Positions 15,988 to 26,108 are shown, numbered from the stretch's first letter. The stretch is 49,824 nucleotides of DNA from Peptoniphilus sp. (GCF_022767005.1 NZ_JALEOV010000011.1:1-49824), one strand, 5' to 3'. Notes: generated from the sequence alone by a model not told the origin. Numbers and translations: made by a program.

Positions 15988-17253
15988 GTGTTAGATAATA
16001 TTTTAAAACAGCGAAAGCCTAGAAATCTCCTTTTGATTTTTGAAATTCTAAGTATTTTATTGTTGTTTTCTTTTAACAATAACAATGTTGATAAATATAT
16101 AGTTATTTTATTTTTAGGTTTGATTTTAATTGTATACATTTCAAATTTAGTTTTGGGAAAAGTATCTTCAGGAGATAATTATATATTTTTAATAGTTTCA
16201 ATGCTTTTGAGTCTTGGAATTATAACTATATATAGGTTGTCTCCAAAACTTGGGTTAAGACAACTTATTTGGGTATTGGCAGGTATATTAGTTTTTTATT
16301 TAACATATTTTGTAATTAGAGCTATGAGAAGACTTGAATATATGACAGGTCTTTACTTAGGGCTTTCAATTTTATTTTTTCTTCTCACAATTATTTTTGC
16401 TCCAGATAAATATGGTGCAAAAAACTGGATAGAAATTTCAGAAGGGATAACAATTCAGCTTTCAGAATTTACTAAAATCTTAGTAATATTTTTAATAGCT
16501 TCTTTTTATACAACTTTCCAAACAAGACTTAAAAAATTAAATTACAAGCATACTTCGTATTACTTAATGGCGGTAATATACATTTTTGTTGGGTTTTTAT
16601 TTATTCAAAGAGACCTTGGAACAGCTGCTATATTTATTATCGTGTATACTCTTCTTCAATACATTTATGATGAAGACAGGAAATCAATTATAGTGAATAT
16701 TGGACTTATGTTGTTTGGCTCAGTAGCTGGATATTTTTTATTTTCTCACGTCAGAAATAGAGTTGATATTTGGCTAAACCCATGGACAGCTGATAAAGTA
16801 GTAAATAGCGCTAGACAAATTGTTCAGTCACTTTTTGGAATAAGCGAAGGTGGATTTTTCGGTCAAGGAATTGGGCTTGGTTATCCAAAACAAATTGCCT
16901 TTTCTTACTCAGATGTTATATTTTCATCAATTTGTGAAGAAATGGGCATATTAGTAGGCATTGGAATTATTATGCTCTATATGCTTTTAGTTTATCGAGC
17001 CATAAAGATTGCACTAAATCAAGAATATTTGTTTTACAGGATTCTTGCTCTCGCTATTGCAATTTTATTTACAGTACAAGCTTTTCTTAATATTGGTGGT
17101 GTTATAAAATTAATACCAATGACAGGACTTACACTTCCTTTCATTTCTTATGGTGGAAGTTCTATGATTTCAAGTTTTGTTGCACTTGGAATACTTCAAG
17201 TTACTAGTGAAGATTTATCTTACAAATATGATAGGGGAATTGACAATGAATAG
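15988..17253 (+). CDS. ftsW: FtsW/RodA/SpoVE-family (SEDS) peptidoglycan glycosyltransferase
   Basis: 421 residues with about ten membrane segments. SEDS proteins polymerise lipid II glycan strands with a partner class B PBP. Diagnostic parts are KNWIEI, QRDLGTAA, the extracellular loop GISEGGFFGQGIGLGYPKQI with the conserved SDVIFSSICEEMG, and MTGLTLPFISYGGSSM near the end. The start is GTG 15988 with AAAGGTGA ahead. The PBP start lies inside its last codons (8-base overlap), a strong sign that the two form one complex. Whether it acts in division (FtsW) or elongation (RodA) cannot be settled from sequence. Confidence 0.9.
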   Translation: MLDNILKQRKPRNLLLIFEILSILLLFSFNNNNVDKYIVILFLGLILIVYISNLVLGKVSSGDNYIFLIVSMLLSLGIITIYRLSPKLGLRQLIWVLAGILVFYLTYFVIRAMRRLEYMTGLYLGLSILFFLLTIIFAPDKYGAKNWIEISEGITIQLSEFTKILVIFLIASFYTTFQTRLKKLNYKHTSYYLMAVIYIFVGFLFIQRDLGTAAIFIIVYTLLQYIYDEDRKSIIVNIGLMLFGSVAGYFLFSHVRNRVDIWLNPWTADKVVNSARQIVQSLFGISEGGFFGQGIGLGYPKQIAFSYSDVIFSSICEEMGILVGIGIIMLYMLLVYRAIKIALNQEYLFYRILALAIAILFTVQAFLNIGGVIKLIPMTGLTLPFISYGGSSMISSFVALGILQVTSEDLSYKYDRGIDNE

Positions 17254-18688
17254 TAAAGACAATAAGAGAATTTTGGTTTTACTTGTTTTTTTAATGATGC
17301 TATTAGTTGCTCCAATAATTTATCTCACTTATTTCACAGTCTTTAAAGCAGGAGACATTATTAATCATCCTGCAAACAGAAGAAGTGAGTTGAGAGAAAA
17401 TTCTGTTAAACGTGGAACTTTTTACGACAGAAATCACGAAGTTCTTGCTTATTCAAATGGAGAAAAATATAATTATCACAGAATTTACAATCAACCTGTT
17501 ATTTATTCTCACATAATAGGTTATTCTGACAAAATAGTAGACAAATACGGTCTTGAAAAAGAACTAAATAGCTATCTCGTTGGTAAAGAGGGCTCAAAGA
17601 TTTTAAAAACCTTCAAATCAATAATAAATAAAAATTATGATCTATATAGTGGAGATGATGTTACATTAACAACTGATACTAATCTTCAAGAAAAAACTAG
17701 ATCAGTTTTATCAGGGAAAACTGAAAAAGGTTCAGTAGTAATGATGAATCCCAAAACTGGAGAAGTTCTTTCCATGATTTCACTTCCAGACTTTAATTCG
17801 CAAAATATAGCCAAGGATATGCAAAAAATTAATGAGGAAAATAATGGGGCCCTTTTTAATAGTTCCACAAAAGGAAAATTTGCACCTGGTTCAATTTATA
17901 AGATAATTACAACTACTGCCATACTAGAATCTGGAATTTCACAAAATTATACAGATGAGGGAGTGGAAAAAATTGATAATGGTCGTGAATTTAGAAATGC
18001 AGGCAACAAAACTTATGGAAGAGTTGACCTTAAAAAAGCATTTACAAATTCATTAAATACTTATTTCGTAAGAAAATCTGTTGATATGGGAATAGATGAA
18101 ATGGCACAAGTTTCTGAGAAATACATGTTAAATAAAAAAGTTGATTTTGAACTACCTCTAGAAACTTCAACATGGGATTACAAGAGGAGTGGATTTGATA
18201 GAACTGCACTTGGAGCTGCAGGTATTGGACACGACACAGTTTTAGTTACGCCTCTTGAAATGTGTATGGTGGCGTCTACCATTGCTAATGATGGTGTAAT
18301 GATGCAACCTCATATTGTAAAAAGAATTGATTCCTCAGATGGAAAGAATATATTGAGAAATTCTCCAACTGTTTTAAGCGAAGTAACCTCTAAAGAAAAT
18401 GCGAATCAAATTACTAAATACATGGTCAATGTTGTTAACAATGGTACTGGAACAGAAGCTTATGTTCATGGCTTGAAAGTTGCAGGAAAGACTGGTACTG
18501 CTCAACTTGATTTAAAAGAAGGAACTAATAATGCCTGGTTTATAGGATTTGCTCCTGCAGATGATCCAAAAGTTGCAATTGCAGTTGTAATTCCAAACGT
18601 AAAAGATTATGGGTCAGAGGCAGCTGCCCCTATTGCAGGTGAACTTTTAAAATATGCTGTAAACAATTTACAACTTGAAGAAGAGTGA
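17246..18688 (+). CDS. Class B penicillin-binding protein (transpeptidase), PbpA/FtsI-like
   Basis: 480 residues, starting at ATG 17246 (MNSKDNKRIL); an upstream in-frame start would lie deep in ftsW. One N-terminal membrane segment (about 9-31) is followed by a short pedestal (RGTFYDRNHEVLAY) and a transpeptidase domain with S216-x-x-K219 (GSIYK), S269-L-N and K415-T-G. All three active-site motifs are intact, so it should crosslink peptidoglycan and bind beta-lactams. The pedestal is short compared with typical PBP2, closer to the mycobacterial PbpA arrangement, which also sits next to rodA and FHA genes. Confidence 0.9.
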   Translation: MNSKDNKRILVLLVFLMMLLVAPIIYLTYFTVFKAGDIINHPANRRSELRENSVKRGTFYDRNHEVLAYSNGEKYNYHRIYNQPVIYSHIIGYSDKIVDKYGLEKELNSYLVGKEGSKILKTFKSIINKNYDLYSGDDVTLTTDTNLQEKTRSVLSGKTEKGSVVMMNPKTGEVLSMISLPDFNSQNIAKDMQKINEENNGALFNSSTKGKFAPGSIYKIITTTAILESGISQNYTDEGVEKIDNGREFRNAGNKTYGRVDLKKAFTNSLNTYFVRKSVDMGIDEMAQVSEKYMLNKKVDFELPLETSTWDYKRSGFDRTALGAAGIGHDTVLVTPLEMCMVASTIANDGVMMQPHIVKRIDSSDGKNILRNSPTVLSEVTSKENANQITKYMVNVVNNGTGTEAYVHGLKVAGKTGTAQLDLKEGTNNAWFIGFAPADDPKVAIAVVIPNVKDYGSEAAAPIAGELLKYAVNNLQLEEE

Positions 18689-18692
18689 TGTC

Positions 18693-19394
18693 ATGTTTAA
18701 TAATAATTTTGTAACGGCCTTTGTTGCTGCAGCGGGAATGGGAAAGAGAATGAATATGGGAATAAATAAACAATTTCTTTCCATTAATGACAAGCCAATA
18801 CTTGCTCATACTATTAAGAAGATTGAAAAATCAAAGTACATTGACTTTTTAATTTTGATAGTAAAAAAAAGTGATATGCGATATGTATATGATATCATTG
18901 AAAAACATAAAATTAACATAAATTACAAAATAGTCTACGGTGGCAAAGAGAGACAGGATTCAATTTATAATGGACTTTTAAAAATGCCAGAAAAAACTGA
19001 TATTATCCTTACACATGATGGAGCAAGGCCCTTTGTATCAGTAGATAAAATTGACGAAGCAATTGAGAATGTATTGGATACTGGAGCAGCTGTCTTGGCA
19101 AATCCAGTTAAAGACACTATAAAAGTTTCTACGGATGGAAAACTTGTAGATTACACTCCAAATAGAGATAGACTGTGGCAAGTTCAAACGCCTCAAGTTT
19201 TTAAAAAAGATATTCTTATGAAGGCTTACGATCAAGCTTATTCTGAAGGATATTATGGTACAGACGATTGCTCCTTAGTTGAGAAGACGGGAATTAAAGT
19301 GAAATTAATTTATAACTCATATGACAATATAAAAATTACTACAAGGGAAGACTTGTCCATTGCAAACATCCTAGTAAAGAAGGTGAATACATGA
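18693..19394 (+). CDS. ispD: 2-C-methyl-D-erythritol 4-phosphate cytidylyltransferase
   Basis: 233 residues. The third enzyme of the MEP isoprenoid pathway, forming CDP-methylerythritol. The nucleotide loop AAAGMGKRM, the [13 protein letters not shown] segment, THDGARPFV and [13 protein letters not shown] are all present. I start at ATG 18693, 4 bases after the PBP stop, with the GAAGAAGAG stretch as ribosome binding site. A TTG at 18675 is less likely because it lacks one. The stop overlaps ispF by 4 bases. Confidence 0.93.
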   Translation: MFNNNFVTAFVAAAGMGKRMNMGINKQFLSINDKPILAHTIKKIEKSKYIDFLILIVKKSDMRYVYDIIEKHKININYKIVYGGKERQDSIYNGLLKMPEKTDIILTHDGARPFVSVDKIDEAIENVLDTGAAVLANPVKDTIKVSTDGKLVDYTPNRDRLWQVQTPQVFKKDILMKAYDQAYSEGYYGTDDCSLVEKTGIKVKLIYNSYDNIKITTREDLSIANILVKKVNT

Positions 19395-19867
19395 GAATAG
19401 GAATTGGTTATGATGTTCATAAATTAGTAGAAGATAGAAAATTATTTATTGGCGGAATTGAAATTCCTTATGAAAAGGGACTTTTAGGCCATTCTGATGC
19501 AGATGTACTTATTCATGCGATTATGGATTCAATTTTAGGTGCCCTTGCTCTTCGAGATATTGGCTACCATTTTCCTGATAATGACAATAATTACAAAGAC
19601 GTTGATTCAAAAATTCTTTTAAAAAAAGTTTTTGAAATTATGAAATCTAAAAACTATAAAATTGGAAACATTGATGTTGTCGTCGCTTGCGAAAAGCCAA
19701 AATTAGCACCCTATATTGACAAAATGAGAAAGGTAATTGCTGATATTTTAAATACGGATATAGAAAATATTTCTATAAAGGCAACGACAACTGAAAAACT
19801 TGGCTTTATTGGAAGGGAAGAGGGAATTTCCTCAGAATCAGTATGTTTACTTGAAAGGGATGATTAA
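19391..19867 (+). CDS. ispF: 2-C-methyl-D-erythritol 2,4-cyclodiphosphate synthase
   Basis: 158 residues, the usual IspF length. Metal ligands are in GYDVH and [10 protein letters not shown], and the C-terminal substrate segment is [16 protein letters not shown]. It makes the cyclic diphosphate of the MEP pathway after IspE, which is not encoded here. It is directly coupled to ispD (ATGA). The transaldolase start follows 4 bases after its stop. Confidence 0.95.
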   Translation: MRIGIGYDVHKLVEDRKLFIGGIEIPYEKGLLGHSDADVLIHAIMDSILGALALRDIGYHFPDNDNNYKDVDSKILLKKVFEIMKSKNYKIGNIDVVVACEKPKLAPYIDKMRKVIADILNTDIENISIKATTTEKLGFIGREEGISSESVCLLERDD

Positions 19868-19871
19868 TTAG

Positions 19872-20525
19872 ATGAAGTTTTTTATTGATACGGCAAATAT
19901 TGAAGAAATTAAGGAAATTAATTCTTGGGGTGTTCTATCAGGAGTAACAACTAACCCAACACTTATCTCAAAAAGTGGCGGAGTTTTTGAAGATGTGATC
20001 AAAGAAATATCTGAAATTGTTGATGGAGATATTTCTGCGGAAGTTATTTCTACAGATTTGAATGGAATGCTTAAAGAAGCAAGAGCTCTTGCAAAAATTT
20101 CTAAGAATATTGTAATAAAAATTCCAATGATTGAAGAGGGATTAAAGGCTGTAAATATACTTAATAAAGAGGGTATAAGGACCAATGTAACTTTGGTATT
20201 TTCAGTTTCTCAAGCTTTATTAGCAGCAAATGCTGGTGCTACCTATGTGAGTCCTTTCATGGGAAGACTTGATGATATTGGTGAATCAGGAATTAATCTT
20301 GTTGAGGATATAGCATATATATTTAAACAATATGGATATAATACTCAAATTATTGCAGCGAGCATAAGACATATAAATCATGTAGAAGATGTTGCGAAAA
20401 CTGGTGCAGATATAGCAACTATTCCTTATAAAATATTTAAAGAAATGATTAAGCATGAATTAACAGATAGTGGTTTAAAAAAATTTTTAGAAGATTTTAA
20501 AAATGTAAAGACAAAGGAGAAATAA
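19872..20525 (+). CDS. tal: Transaldolase, short (TalC/FSA-like) type
   Basis: 217-residue TIM barrel. GVTTNPTLI marks the family, and the Schiff-base lysine is K83 in IVIKIPM. The residue equivalent to Gln59 of E. coli fructose-6-phosphate aldolase is Glu (SAEVIS, E57), and the position of its Tyr131 is Phe (SPFMGR). Both match the transaldolase rather than the aldolase branch, so transfer of dihydroxyacetone units in the pentose phosphate pathway is the better call. The tal-glpX-rho-rpmE order resembles that of other Bacillota. Confidence 0.9.
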   Translation: MKFFIDTANIEEIKEINSWGVLSGVTTNPTLISKSGGVFEDVIKEISEIVDGDISAEVISTDLNGMLKEARALAKISKNIVIKIPMIEEGLKAVNILNKEGIRTNVTLVFSVSQALLAANAGATYVSPFMGRLDDIGESGINLVEDIAYIFKQYGYNTQIIAASIRHINHVEDVAKTGADIATIPYKIFKEMIKHELTDSGLKKFLEDFKNVKTKEK

Positions 20526-20526
20526 G

Positions 20527-21492
20527 ATGGACAGAAATTTAGCACTAAACTTAGCAAGAGTAACAGAAGCGGCAGCACTTTCAGCAGGTAAATGGCTTGG
20601 AAGGGGAGACAAAAATGCAGCAGATGGTGCCGCAGTTGATGCGATGAGAAGAATGTTTGACACAGTTGATATTGATGGAACTGTAGTTATTGGCGAAGGA
20701 GAAATTGATGAAGCTCCTATGCTTTATATTGGAGAAAAAATTGGTACAAAAAAAGGCGAAGAAGAAGTAGATATTGCAGTTGACCCTATTGATGGAACAA
20801 ATTCTATTGCAAATGGTACTGATAATTCTATCGCTGTACTTGCAGTAGCTCCTAAAGGATGTCTTTTAAATGCACCTGATATATACATGGATAAAATTGC
20901 CTGTGGACCAAAAGCTAAGGGACTTATTAAACTTGACGATACACCAACTGAAAATATTAAAAGAGTAGCAAAAGCTCTTAACAAAAATATTAATGATATA
21001 GTCGTAGCTGTTTTAGATAGACCTAGACATGAAAATCTAATTAATGAGATAATTTCTATTGGAGCGAGAGTTAAAAAAGTTTCTGACGGCGATGTTGTTA
21101 CAGCTATTGAAACTTGTTATGAAGATTCTGGAATTGATCTTGTAATTGGTCGTGGAGGTGCACCTGAAGGGGTAATTGCAGCTGCAGCCTTAAAATGTTT
21201 AGGTGGAGATTTCCAAGGAAGACTTCATCCAACAGATGAAAAGCAAGAGCAAAGATGTAGGGATTTAGATTCAGATTTAAAAAAGGTTTATACAATTGAA
21301 GATTTAGTAAAGGGAAATGAAGTTATTTTCTCAGTAACTGGTATTACTTCTGGAGAAATTCTTGAAGGAGTAAAATACTACGGAGACAATAAAGCAAAGA
21401 CTGAAACTTTAGTCCTAAGACTTCCTAGTGGAACGCAAAGATTTATAAAATCAATTCACTCTCTTGATTTAAAACCTGATTACGCAAAATAA
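20527..21492 (+). CDS. glpX: Fructose-1,6-bisphosphatase class II
   Basis: 321 residues, GlpX family, hydrolysing fructose-1,6-bisphosphate in gluconeogenesis. Metal-site motifs are GEGEIDEAPML and DPIDGTNSIANG, and substrate-binding segments include GRGGAPEGVIAAAALKCLGG. AAAGGAG (20513-20519) lies 7 bases upstream of the ATG. It sits between tal and rho with gaps of only 1 and 5 bases, so they share a transcript. Confidence 0.95.
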   Translation: MDRNLALNLARVTEAAALSAGKWLGRGDKNAADGAAVDAMRRMFDTVDIDGTVVIGEGEIDEAPMLYIGEKIGTKKGEEEVDIAVDPIDGTNSIANGTDNSIAVLAVAPKGCLLNAPDIYMDKIACGPKAKGLIKLDDTPTENIKRVAKALNKNINDIVVAVLDRPRHENLINEIISIGARVKKVSDGDVVTAIETCYEDSGIDLVIGRGGAPEGVIAAAALKCLGGDFQGRLHPTDEKQEQRCRDLDSDLKKVYTIEDLVKGNEVIFSVTGITSGEILEGVKYYGDNKAKTETLVLRLPSGTQRFIKSIHSLDLKPDYAK

Positions 21493-21497
21493 TTATT

Positions 21498-22928
21498 ATG
21501 AACAATGACAATGAATTAAAAAATAAATCCATAGATGATTTGAGAAAAATTTCTAAATCATTAGGATTAAAAGATGTTGAAAAATATGATATTGAAGATT
21601 TAAAACATTATATTATTAAGGGTGAGATCCAAAATAAAAATTTGAAAGATGAACCTTTGGAGAGGTTAAAAGTTTCTGAACTTAGAGATATTGCTAAAGA
21701 TTATGGAATTGAAAAATCCTATAGTTTAAAAAAAGAAGCACTAATTAAAGAAATAAATTTAATAAGAGAAAATGAAAAAATTGAAAATTCAGATCTTTCA
21801 GAAAATGCACAAAAAACTTTAAAAAATTTAGAAGAAAAAGACTATGTTAAAGGGATTTTAGAACTTCATCAAGATGGTTATGGATTTTTAAGAAGAGTTA
21901 ATTATCTTCCAAGTGAAGAGGATATCTATGTGTCCCCATCACAAATAAGAAAGTTTAGACTTAGAAATGGCGATGAAATTCTTGGAATTAAATCTCCTCC
22001 AAAGGATGGAGAAAGTTTTAATGCTCTGTTATATATTAAATTAGTAAATGGAATGCATCCTTCAAAAGTATTGAATAGACCTTATTTTGACAATCTAACT
22101 CCAATCTATCCTAAAAAGAAAATTAATTTAGAGACAAAAGAGGAAGATATAGCAATGAGGGTAATAGATTTGCTTTCACCAGTAGGACTTGGTCAAAGGG
22201 GACTAATAGTATCTCAACCAAAATCTGGAAAGACAACTCTTTTGAAAAAAATATCTAAATCAATTAATATAAATTATCCAAATTTGCATTTGATAGTATT
22301 GTTAGTTGATGAAAGGCCCGAAGAGGTTACGGACATGAAAAGATTTGTTAAAGGTGAAGTAGTGTATTCAACCTTTGATGAAAACCCTAAAAATCACGCT
22401 CGTGTTGCTGAAATGGTAATCGATAGGGCTAAGAGATTAGTTGAAAATAAAGAAGATGTTGTAATACTTTTAGATTCTTTAACTAGATTATCTCGTGCCT
22501 ATAATTTAATCACGCCCACAAGTGGCAAAACTCTTTCTGGAGGACTTGATCCTCTATCACTTCACAAACCAAAGAGATTTTTTGGTGCTGCAAGAAATAT
22601 TGAAGAGGGCGGTAGTTTAACCATACTTGCCACTGCTCTTGTAGATACAGGTTCAAGAATGGATGATGTAATCTTTGAAGAGTTTAAGGGAACGGGCAAC
22701 ATGGAACTTCACTTAAACAGAACTCTTTCAGAAAAGAGAATTTTTCCTGCTATTGATATTTTAAAATCTGGCACAAGAAAAGAAGAACTATTATTGAATA
22801 AAGACGAGCTAGCATTTAATTACGAGTTTAGAAAAAATTTAAACGAAGAGAATATTGAGGATGTGACTGAAAAATTTTTAGATAAACTTTCAAATACAAA
22901 GAATAATTCAGAGTTTTTAAATAAATAG
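21498..22928 (+). CDS. rho: Transcription termination factor Rho
   Basis: 476 residues. Two SAP-like Rho_N helical units appear in tandem (about residues 8-40 and 52-88), followed by the cold-shock RNA-binding domain (GYGFLRR...EDIYVS, near 127-146) and the RecA-like ATPase with Walker A PKSGKTT at 241-247, Walker [12 protein letters not shown] and the Q/R-loop regions [10 protein letters not shown]. It is a hexameric RNA translocase that ends transcription at C-rich unstructured sites. The ATG has no clear ribosome binding site, so translation is probably coupled to glpX. Confidence 0.95.
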   Translation: MNNDNELKNKSIDDLRKISKSLGLKDVEKYDIEDLKHYIIKGEIQNKNLKDEPLERLKVSELRDIAKDYGIEKSYSLKKEALIKEINLIRENEKIENSDLSENAQKTLKNLEEKDYVKGILELHQDGYGFLRRVNYLPSEEDIYVSPSQIRKFRLRNGDEILGIKSPPKDGESFNALLYIKLVNGMHPSKVLNRPYFDNLTPIYPKKKINLETKEEDIAMRVIDLLSPVGLGQRGLIVSQPKSGKTTLLKKISKSININYPNLHLIVLLVDERPEEVTDMKRFVKGEVVYSTFDENPKNHARVAEMVIDRAKRLVENKEDVVILLDSLTRLSRAYNLITPTSGKTLSGGLDPLSLHKPKRFFGAARNIEEGGSLTILATALVDTGSRMDDVIFEEFKGTGNMELHLNRTLSEKRIFPAIDILKSGTRKEELLLNKDELAFNYEFRKNLNEENIEDVTEKFLDKLSNTKNNSEFLNK

Positions 22929-23000
22929 TTTATCTTTGTTTCTTAAAATGTTGATTTATAGCCTAGTTTATTGTATAATAATTGAGGTAATAAATATAAT

Positions 23001-23029
23001 TTGTATAATAATGAAAATTATGTTATAAT
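23001..23029 (+). promoter_or_regulatory. Promoter of rpmE
   Basis: -35 TTGTAT (23001-23006), 17-base spacer, and perfect -10 TATAAT (23024-23029). The gap 22929-23069 is very AT-rich and holds further TATAAT-like sequences, so other start sites are possible. Confidence 0.6.
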
Positions 23030-23069
23030 ATAAAAATTGAGTTATAAAATACTTTAAGGGGGCTAAACA

Positions 23070-23273
23070 ATGAAAAAAGGAATTCATCCAGATTATAAAG
23101 AAGCTACAGTAACTTGTGCTTGTGGCAATACTTTTAAAACAGGATCTGTTAAAGAAGATTTAAAAGTTGAAATTTGTTCAGCTTGTCATCCTTTCTTTAC
23201 AGGAAAGCAAAAACTCTCTGATCATGGCGGCAGAATTGAAAAATTCAATAGCAGATACAAGAGAAATAAATGA
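23070..23273 (+). CDS. rpmE: 50S ribosomal protein L31, zinc-binding type
   Basis: 67 residues. The four zinc-ligand cysteines are present (C16 and C18 in CACG, C37 and C40 in CSACHPF), so this is the C+ form rather than the zinc-free paralogue made under zinc shortage. [21 protein letters not shown] is the standard C-terminal half. GGGGG precedes the ATG. It has its own promoter and terminator downstream of rho. Confidence 0.97.
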   Translation: MKKGIHPDYKEATVTCACGNTFKTGSVKEDLKVEICSACHPFFTGKQKLSDHGGRIEKFNSRYKRNK

Positions 23274-23277
23274 CAAT

Positions 23278-23302
23278 AAGGTTAGCCTAGCTAACCTTTT
23301 TT
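23278..23302 (+). terminator. Terminator after rpmE
   Basis: AAGGTTAG and CTAACCTT arms around CCTAG (stem about 8-9 bp), followed by a T-run. It lies 4 bases after the rpmE stop. Confidence 0.85.
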
Positions 23303-23315
23303 ATTACTTAAATTT

Positions 23316-24152
23316 ATGAAAATAAAAGATGCACTTATTGAGGGAAGAAAATTTTTAAAAAATTTAGAATATACAGATCCTGCTTTTGAAACGCGAAAAA
23401 TTTTAACAGAACTTTTAAATAAAGACTTATATTATTTAATTGCACATGACGATGAAGAACTTGAAAAATCAATAGAAGAAAAATATTTCAATGTTTTAAC
23501 AAAAAGACAAGAAGGAATACCACTACAATATATTTTTGGAAAAGAAGATTTTTATGGTAGGACTTTTACAGTTTTAGAAAATGTATTAATACCTAGACAG
23601 GATACAGAAATTTCTGTTGAAATAATATTAAAATTAGTTAAAGAAAATAATATTAAAAATATGCTTGAAATTGGATGTGGAACAGGCATTGTGAGTATTA
23701 CTGTTGATTTAGAAAGTGAAGGGAAAATTAATATTACTTCAGTTGATATAAGTCCCTACGCAATTAAAAATTCAAATATAAATAAAAAAATTTTAAAATC
23801 AAATATTAAAATTTTAAAGAGCAATTTATTTGAGAAAGTTGACGAAAAATTTGATTTAATTTACTCAAATCCTCCTTATATTAAAACTAGTGAAATAGAA
23901 AACTTGCAAGTTGAGGTGAGAAATCACGAACCAAGACTTGCCCTAGATGGTGGAAGTGATGGACTTTGTTTTTATAGAAAAATAATAAAAAAGTCACAAG
24001 ATTACTTAAATAAAAATGGATTTTTAGTATTTGAGATAGGTTATGATGAAGCAGAAGATGTTTCATTGCTCATGAGAAAAAATTTTAATGTTGAAATTTT
24101 TAAGGATCTAAACAATTTAGATAGAGTAGTAGTTGGACAATTAAAAGTATAG
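23316..24152 (+). CDS. prmC: Release factor glutamine N5-methyltransferase
   Basis: 278 residues. A helical N-terminal domain (residues 1-80, ending in the [16 protein letters not shown] signature) precedes a SAM methyltransferase domain with [10 protein letters not shown] and the NPPY motif at 185-188. PrmC methylates the Gln of the GGQ loop in RF1 and RF2. The RF1 gene follows 8 bases downstream. The ATG has no good ribosome binding site in the AT-rich gap after the rpmE terminator, and I did not find a separate promoter. Confidence 0.94.
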   Translation: MKIKDALIEGRKFLKNLEYTDPAFETRKILTELLNKDLYYLIAHDDEELEKSIEEKYFNVLTKRQEGIPLQYIFGKEDFYGRTFTVLENVLIPRQDTEISVEIILKLVKENNIKNMLEIGCGTGIVSITVDLESEGKINITSVDISPYAIKNSNINKKILKSNIKILKSNLFEKVDEKFDLIYSNPPYIKTSEIENLQVEVRNHEPRLALDGGSDGLCFYRKIIKKSQDYLNKNGFLVFEIGYDEAEDVSLLMRKNFNVEIFKDLNNLDRVVVGQLKV

Positions 24153-24160
24153 GAGCAAAT

Positions 24161-25228
24161 ATGTACGAAAAACTTTCTGTTTTTGAAGATAAATTAATTG
24201 AACTTGAAAAAGATTTAAGCAATATAGAAGTTATTAATGATTCTAAGTTATATCAACAAAAGGCAATTGAGCATGCTGAAATTGAACCTATTGTTGAAAA
24301 ATATAGAGAATATAAAAATACTTTAAACTCTTTAAATGAAAATAAAGAATTGATTAAAGAAAAATTAGATGATGAATTTAAAAATTTAGTAAGAGAAGAA
24401 ATAAATGAAGAAACAAAAAAAATTGAATCGTTAGAAAATGATTTAAAGATTTTGTTAATTCCAAAAGATAAAAATGACAGTAAAAATGTAATGGTAGAAA
24501 TTCGTGCTGGAGCTGGTGGAGATGAAGCAGCTCTTTTTGCAGGAGTTTTATATAGACAATATGTTAGATATGCAGAAAGATCTGGATTTAAAGTTGAAAC
24601 AATCTCTTCAAATGAAATTGGAATTGGGGGATTCAAAGAAATTGTATTCATGATTATAGGAAATGGGGCTTACTCAAGATTAAAATATGAATCAGGAGTG
24701 CACAGAGTTCAAAGAGTTCCCGAAACAGAAAGTGGTGGAAGGATTCATACTTCCACAGCTACTGTCGCAGTTTTGCCAGAAGCCGAAGATGTAGATGTTG
24801 AAATTGATCCTACAGAAATTAAATTCGACGTATTTCGAGCATCTGGAAATGGTGGACAATGTGTAAATACAACTGACTCTGCAGTAAGACTTACTCACAT
24901 TCCAACTGGAATAGTTATTTCTTGTCAAGACGAAAAATCACAACTTAGAAATAAGGAAAAAGCAATTAAATTACTTAGGTCTAAATTATATGATTTAAAA
25001 CTTCAAGAGCAAAATGAGAAAGAATCAATGGAAAGATCTTCACAAATTGGAACTGGGGATAGATCTGAAAGAATCAGAACTTATAATTATCCTCAAGGAA
25101 GAGTGACTGATCACAGAATTAATTTTACATCTCACAAAATTGATGCTATAAATGACGGAGATTTAGATGAAATAATAGACGCCTTGATAACATATGATCA
25201 AACAAAGAAAATTGAAAATTTAGATTAA
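24161..25228 (+). CDS. prfA: Peptide chain release factor 1
   Basis: 355 residues. The stop-codon recognition tripeptide is PET in [17 protein letters not shown], in the place of the RF1 PxT (PAT/PVT) motif and unlike RF2's SPF, so it reads UAA and UAG. The catalytic GGQ is at 231-233, the substrate of the neighbouring PrmC. The N-terminal coiled helices and the C-terminal [19 protein letters not shown] are typical. GGAGC precedes the ATG. Confidence 0.96.
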   Translation: MYEKLSVFEDKLIELEKDLSNIEVINDSKLYQQKAIEHAEIEPIVEKYREYKNTLNSLNENKELIKEKLDDEFKNLVREEINEETKKIESLENDLKILLIPKDKNDSKNVMVEIRAGAGGDEAALFAGVLYRQYVRYAERSGFKVETISSNEIGIGGFKEIVFMIIGNGAYSRLKYESGVHRVQRVPETESGGRIHTSTATVAVLPEAEDVDVEIDPTEIKFDVFRASGNGGQCVNTTDSAVRLTHIPTGIVISCQDEKSQLRNKEKAIKLLRSKLYDLKLQEQNEKESMERSSQIGTGDRSERIRTYNYPQGRVTDHRINFTSHKIDAINDGDLDEIIDALITYDQTKKIENLD

Positions 25229-25266
25229 TGATTTAGACGAATATTAGATTTATTTAGTAGATTTAT

Positions 25267-25295
25267 TTGATTTTTCATAAATATTAGTCTATAAT
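25267..25295 (+). promoter_or_regulatory. Promoter of the rubrerythrin gene
   Basis: -35 TTGATT (25267-25272), 17-base spacer, perfect -10 TATAAT (25290-25295). Two direct repeats of TAGATTTATTT (25245-25255 and 25258-25268) reach into the -35, and an 11-base inverted repeat with one mismatch (25235-25245 with 25280-25290) brackets the region. These could bind a redox regulator or, as RNA, form a hairpin ending prfA transcription. Confidence 0.7.
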
Positions 25296-25336
25296 AATAA
25301 GAGTAATTTATTATTAAATTTTATGGGGGTAATATT

Positions 25337-25879
25337 ATGAATCAAATGACAAGTGACAATTTAAGATCAGCATTCGGAGGAGAATCTCAAGCTCGTACTA
25401 GATATAATATCTGGGGTGATGTAGCTGAAAAAGATGGATTTAAAAATGTAAAAAGACTTTTTGATGCAACTTCTGATGCAGAAAAAATTCATGCAACACT
25501 TCATTTCAAAGCTCTTAAAGATGTATCAGGTGATTTTGCTGTAACATCAATGGCTGGTTTTGGAATTAATAGCACTTCTGAAAACCTTGAAGCTGCAAGA
25601 AATGGAGAAATATTTGAGTCAACTCAAATGTATCCTGCCTTTATCGCAGTTGCAGAAATGCAAGGAGAAGAAGAAGCTGTTAAAGCTATGAAATTTGCAA
25701 CAGCTGCTGAAAAAGTTCACGCTGAAAGATATTTAACTGCAAAAGAAGCTGTAGATTCAGGTAAAGACCTTGATGTTGAAAATATTTATCTATGTCCTGT
25801 ATGCGGATATATAGCTTTTGAAGAAGAAGAAAAATGCCCTATTTGCGGATGCCCAGGAAGCAAGTTTATCGCTTACTAA
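25337..25879 (+). CDS. rbr: Rubrerythrin
   Basis: 180 residues. An N-terminal ferritin-like diiron domain (FGGESQARTRYNIWGDVAEK, DAEKIHATLHFKAL, AEMQGEEEA, AAEKVHAERY) supplies the glutamate and histidine ligands. A C-terminal rubredoxin-like Fe(Cys)4 domain follows (CPVCGY...CPICGCPGSKF). Rubrerythrins reduce hydrogen peroxide in anaerobes. GGGGG precedes the ATG. Single gene with its own promoter and terminator. Confidence 0.96.
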   Translation: MNQMTSDNLRSAFGGESQARTRYNIWGDVAEKDGFKNVKRLFDATSDAEKIHATLHFKALKDVSGDFAVTSMAGFGINSTSENLEAARNGEIFESTQMYPAFIAVAEMQGEEEAVKAMKFATAAEKVHAERYLTAKEAVDSGKDLDVENIYLCPVCGYIAFEEEEKCPICGCPGSKFIAY

Positions 25880-25885
25880 TTAAAA

Positions 25886-25948
25886 AGTCTCTCTTTATAG
25901 AGAGGCTAATACATAAAAGAGTCGGTAGTATGATATCGACTCTTTTTT
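25886..25948 (+). terminator. Tandem hairpins after rubrerythrin; second is a clear terminator
   Basis: The first hairpin (CTCTC/GAGAG, about 25888-25905) lacks a T-run. The second has arms AAAAGAGTCG (25915-25924) and CGACTCTTTT (25937-25946) followed by more T, a standard intrinsic terminator. From here to the rpsB promoter (25951-26108) I see only AT-rich sequence with nothing recognisable. Confidence 0.75.
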
Positions 25949-26108
25949 ATATATTTTTACTATTTCTTGAAAAAATTAAAATTTTTTGGCAGGCTAACTT
26001 AGTCTTTTTATGTATTAATATAATATTAAAGTTTTTTCTAAATCTTTAGAGAATTTTATTTTTTTAATTTTAAATACTGGCAAAGGTCAATATAAAATAA
26101 ACAAAATA

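Noticed and set aside
19872..20525. Fructose-6-phosphate aldolase instead of transaldolase
   Set aside because: Glu57 replaces the diagnostic Gln and Phe replaces the diagnostic Tyr of E. coli FSA, so the transaldolase call is better supported.
22929..23069. Small RNA in the rho-rpmE gap
   Set aside because: It contains several TATAAT-like elements but no hairpin or terminator that would define an RNA. It is best explained as the rpmE promoter region.
25834..26049. 71-codon plus-strand frame after rubrerythrin
   Set aside because: It starts inside the rubredoxin domain of rubrerythrin in another frame and runs through the tandem terminator hairpins. No ribosome binding site and no family resemblance.
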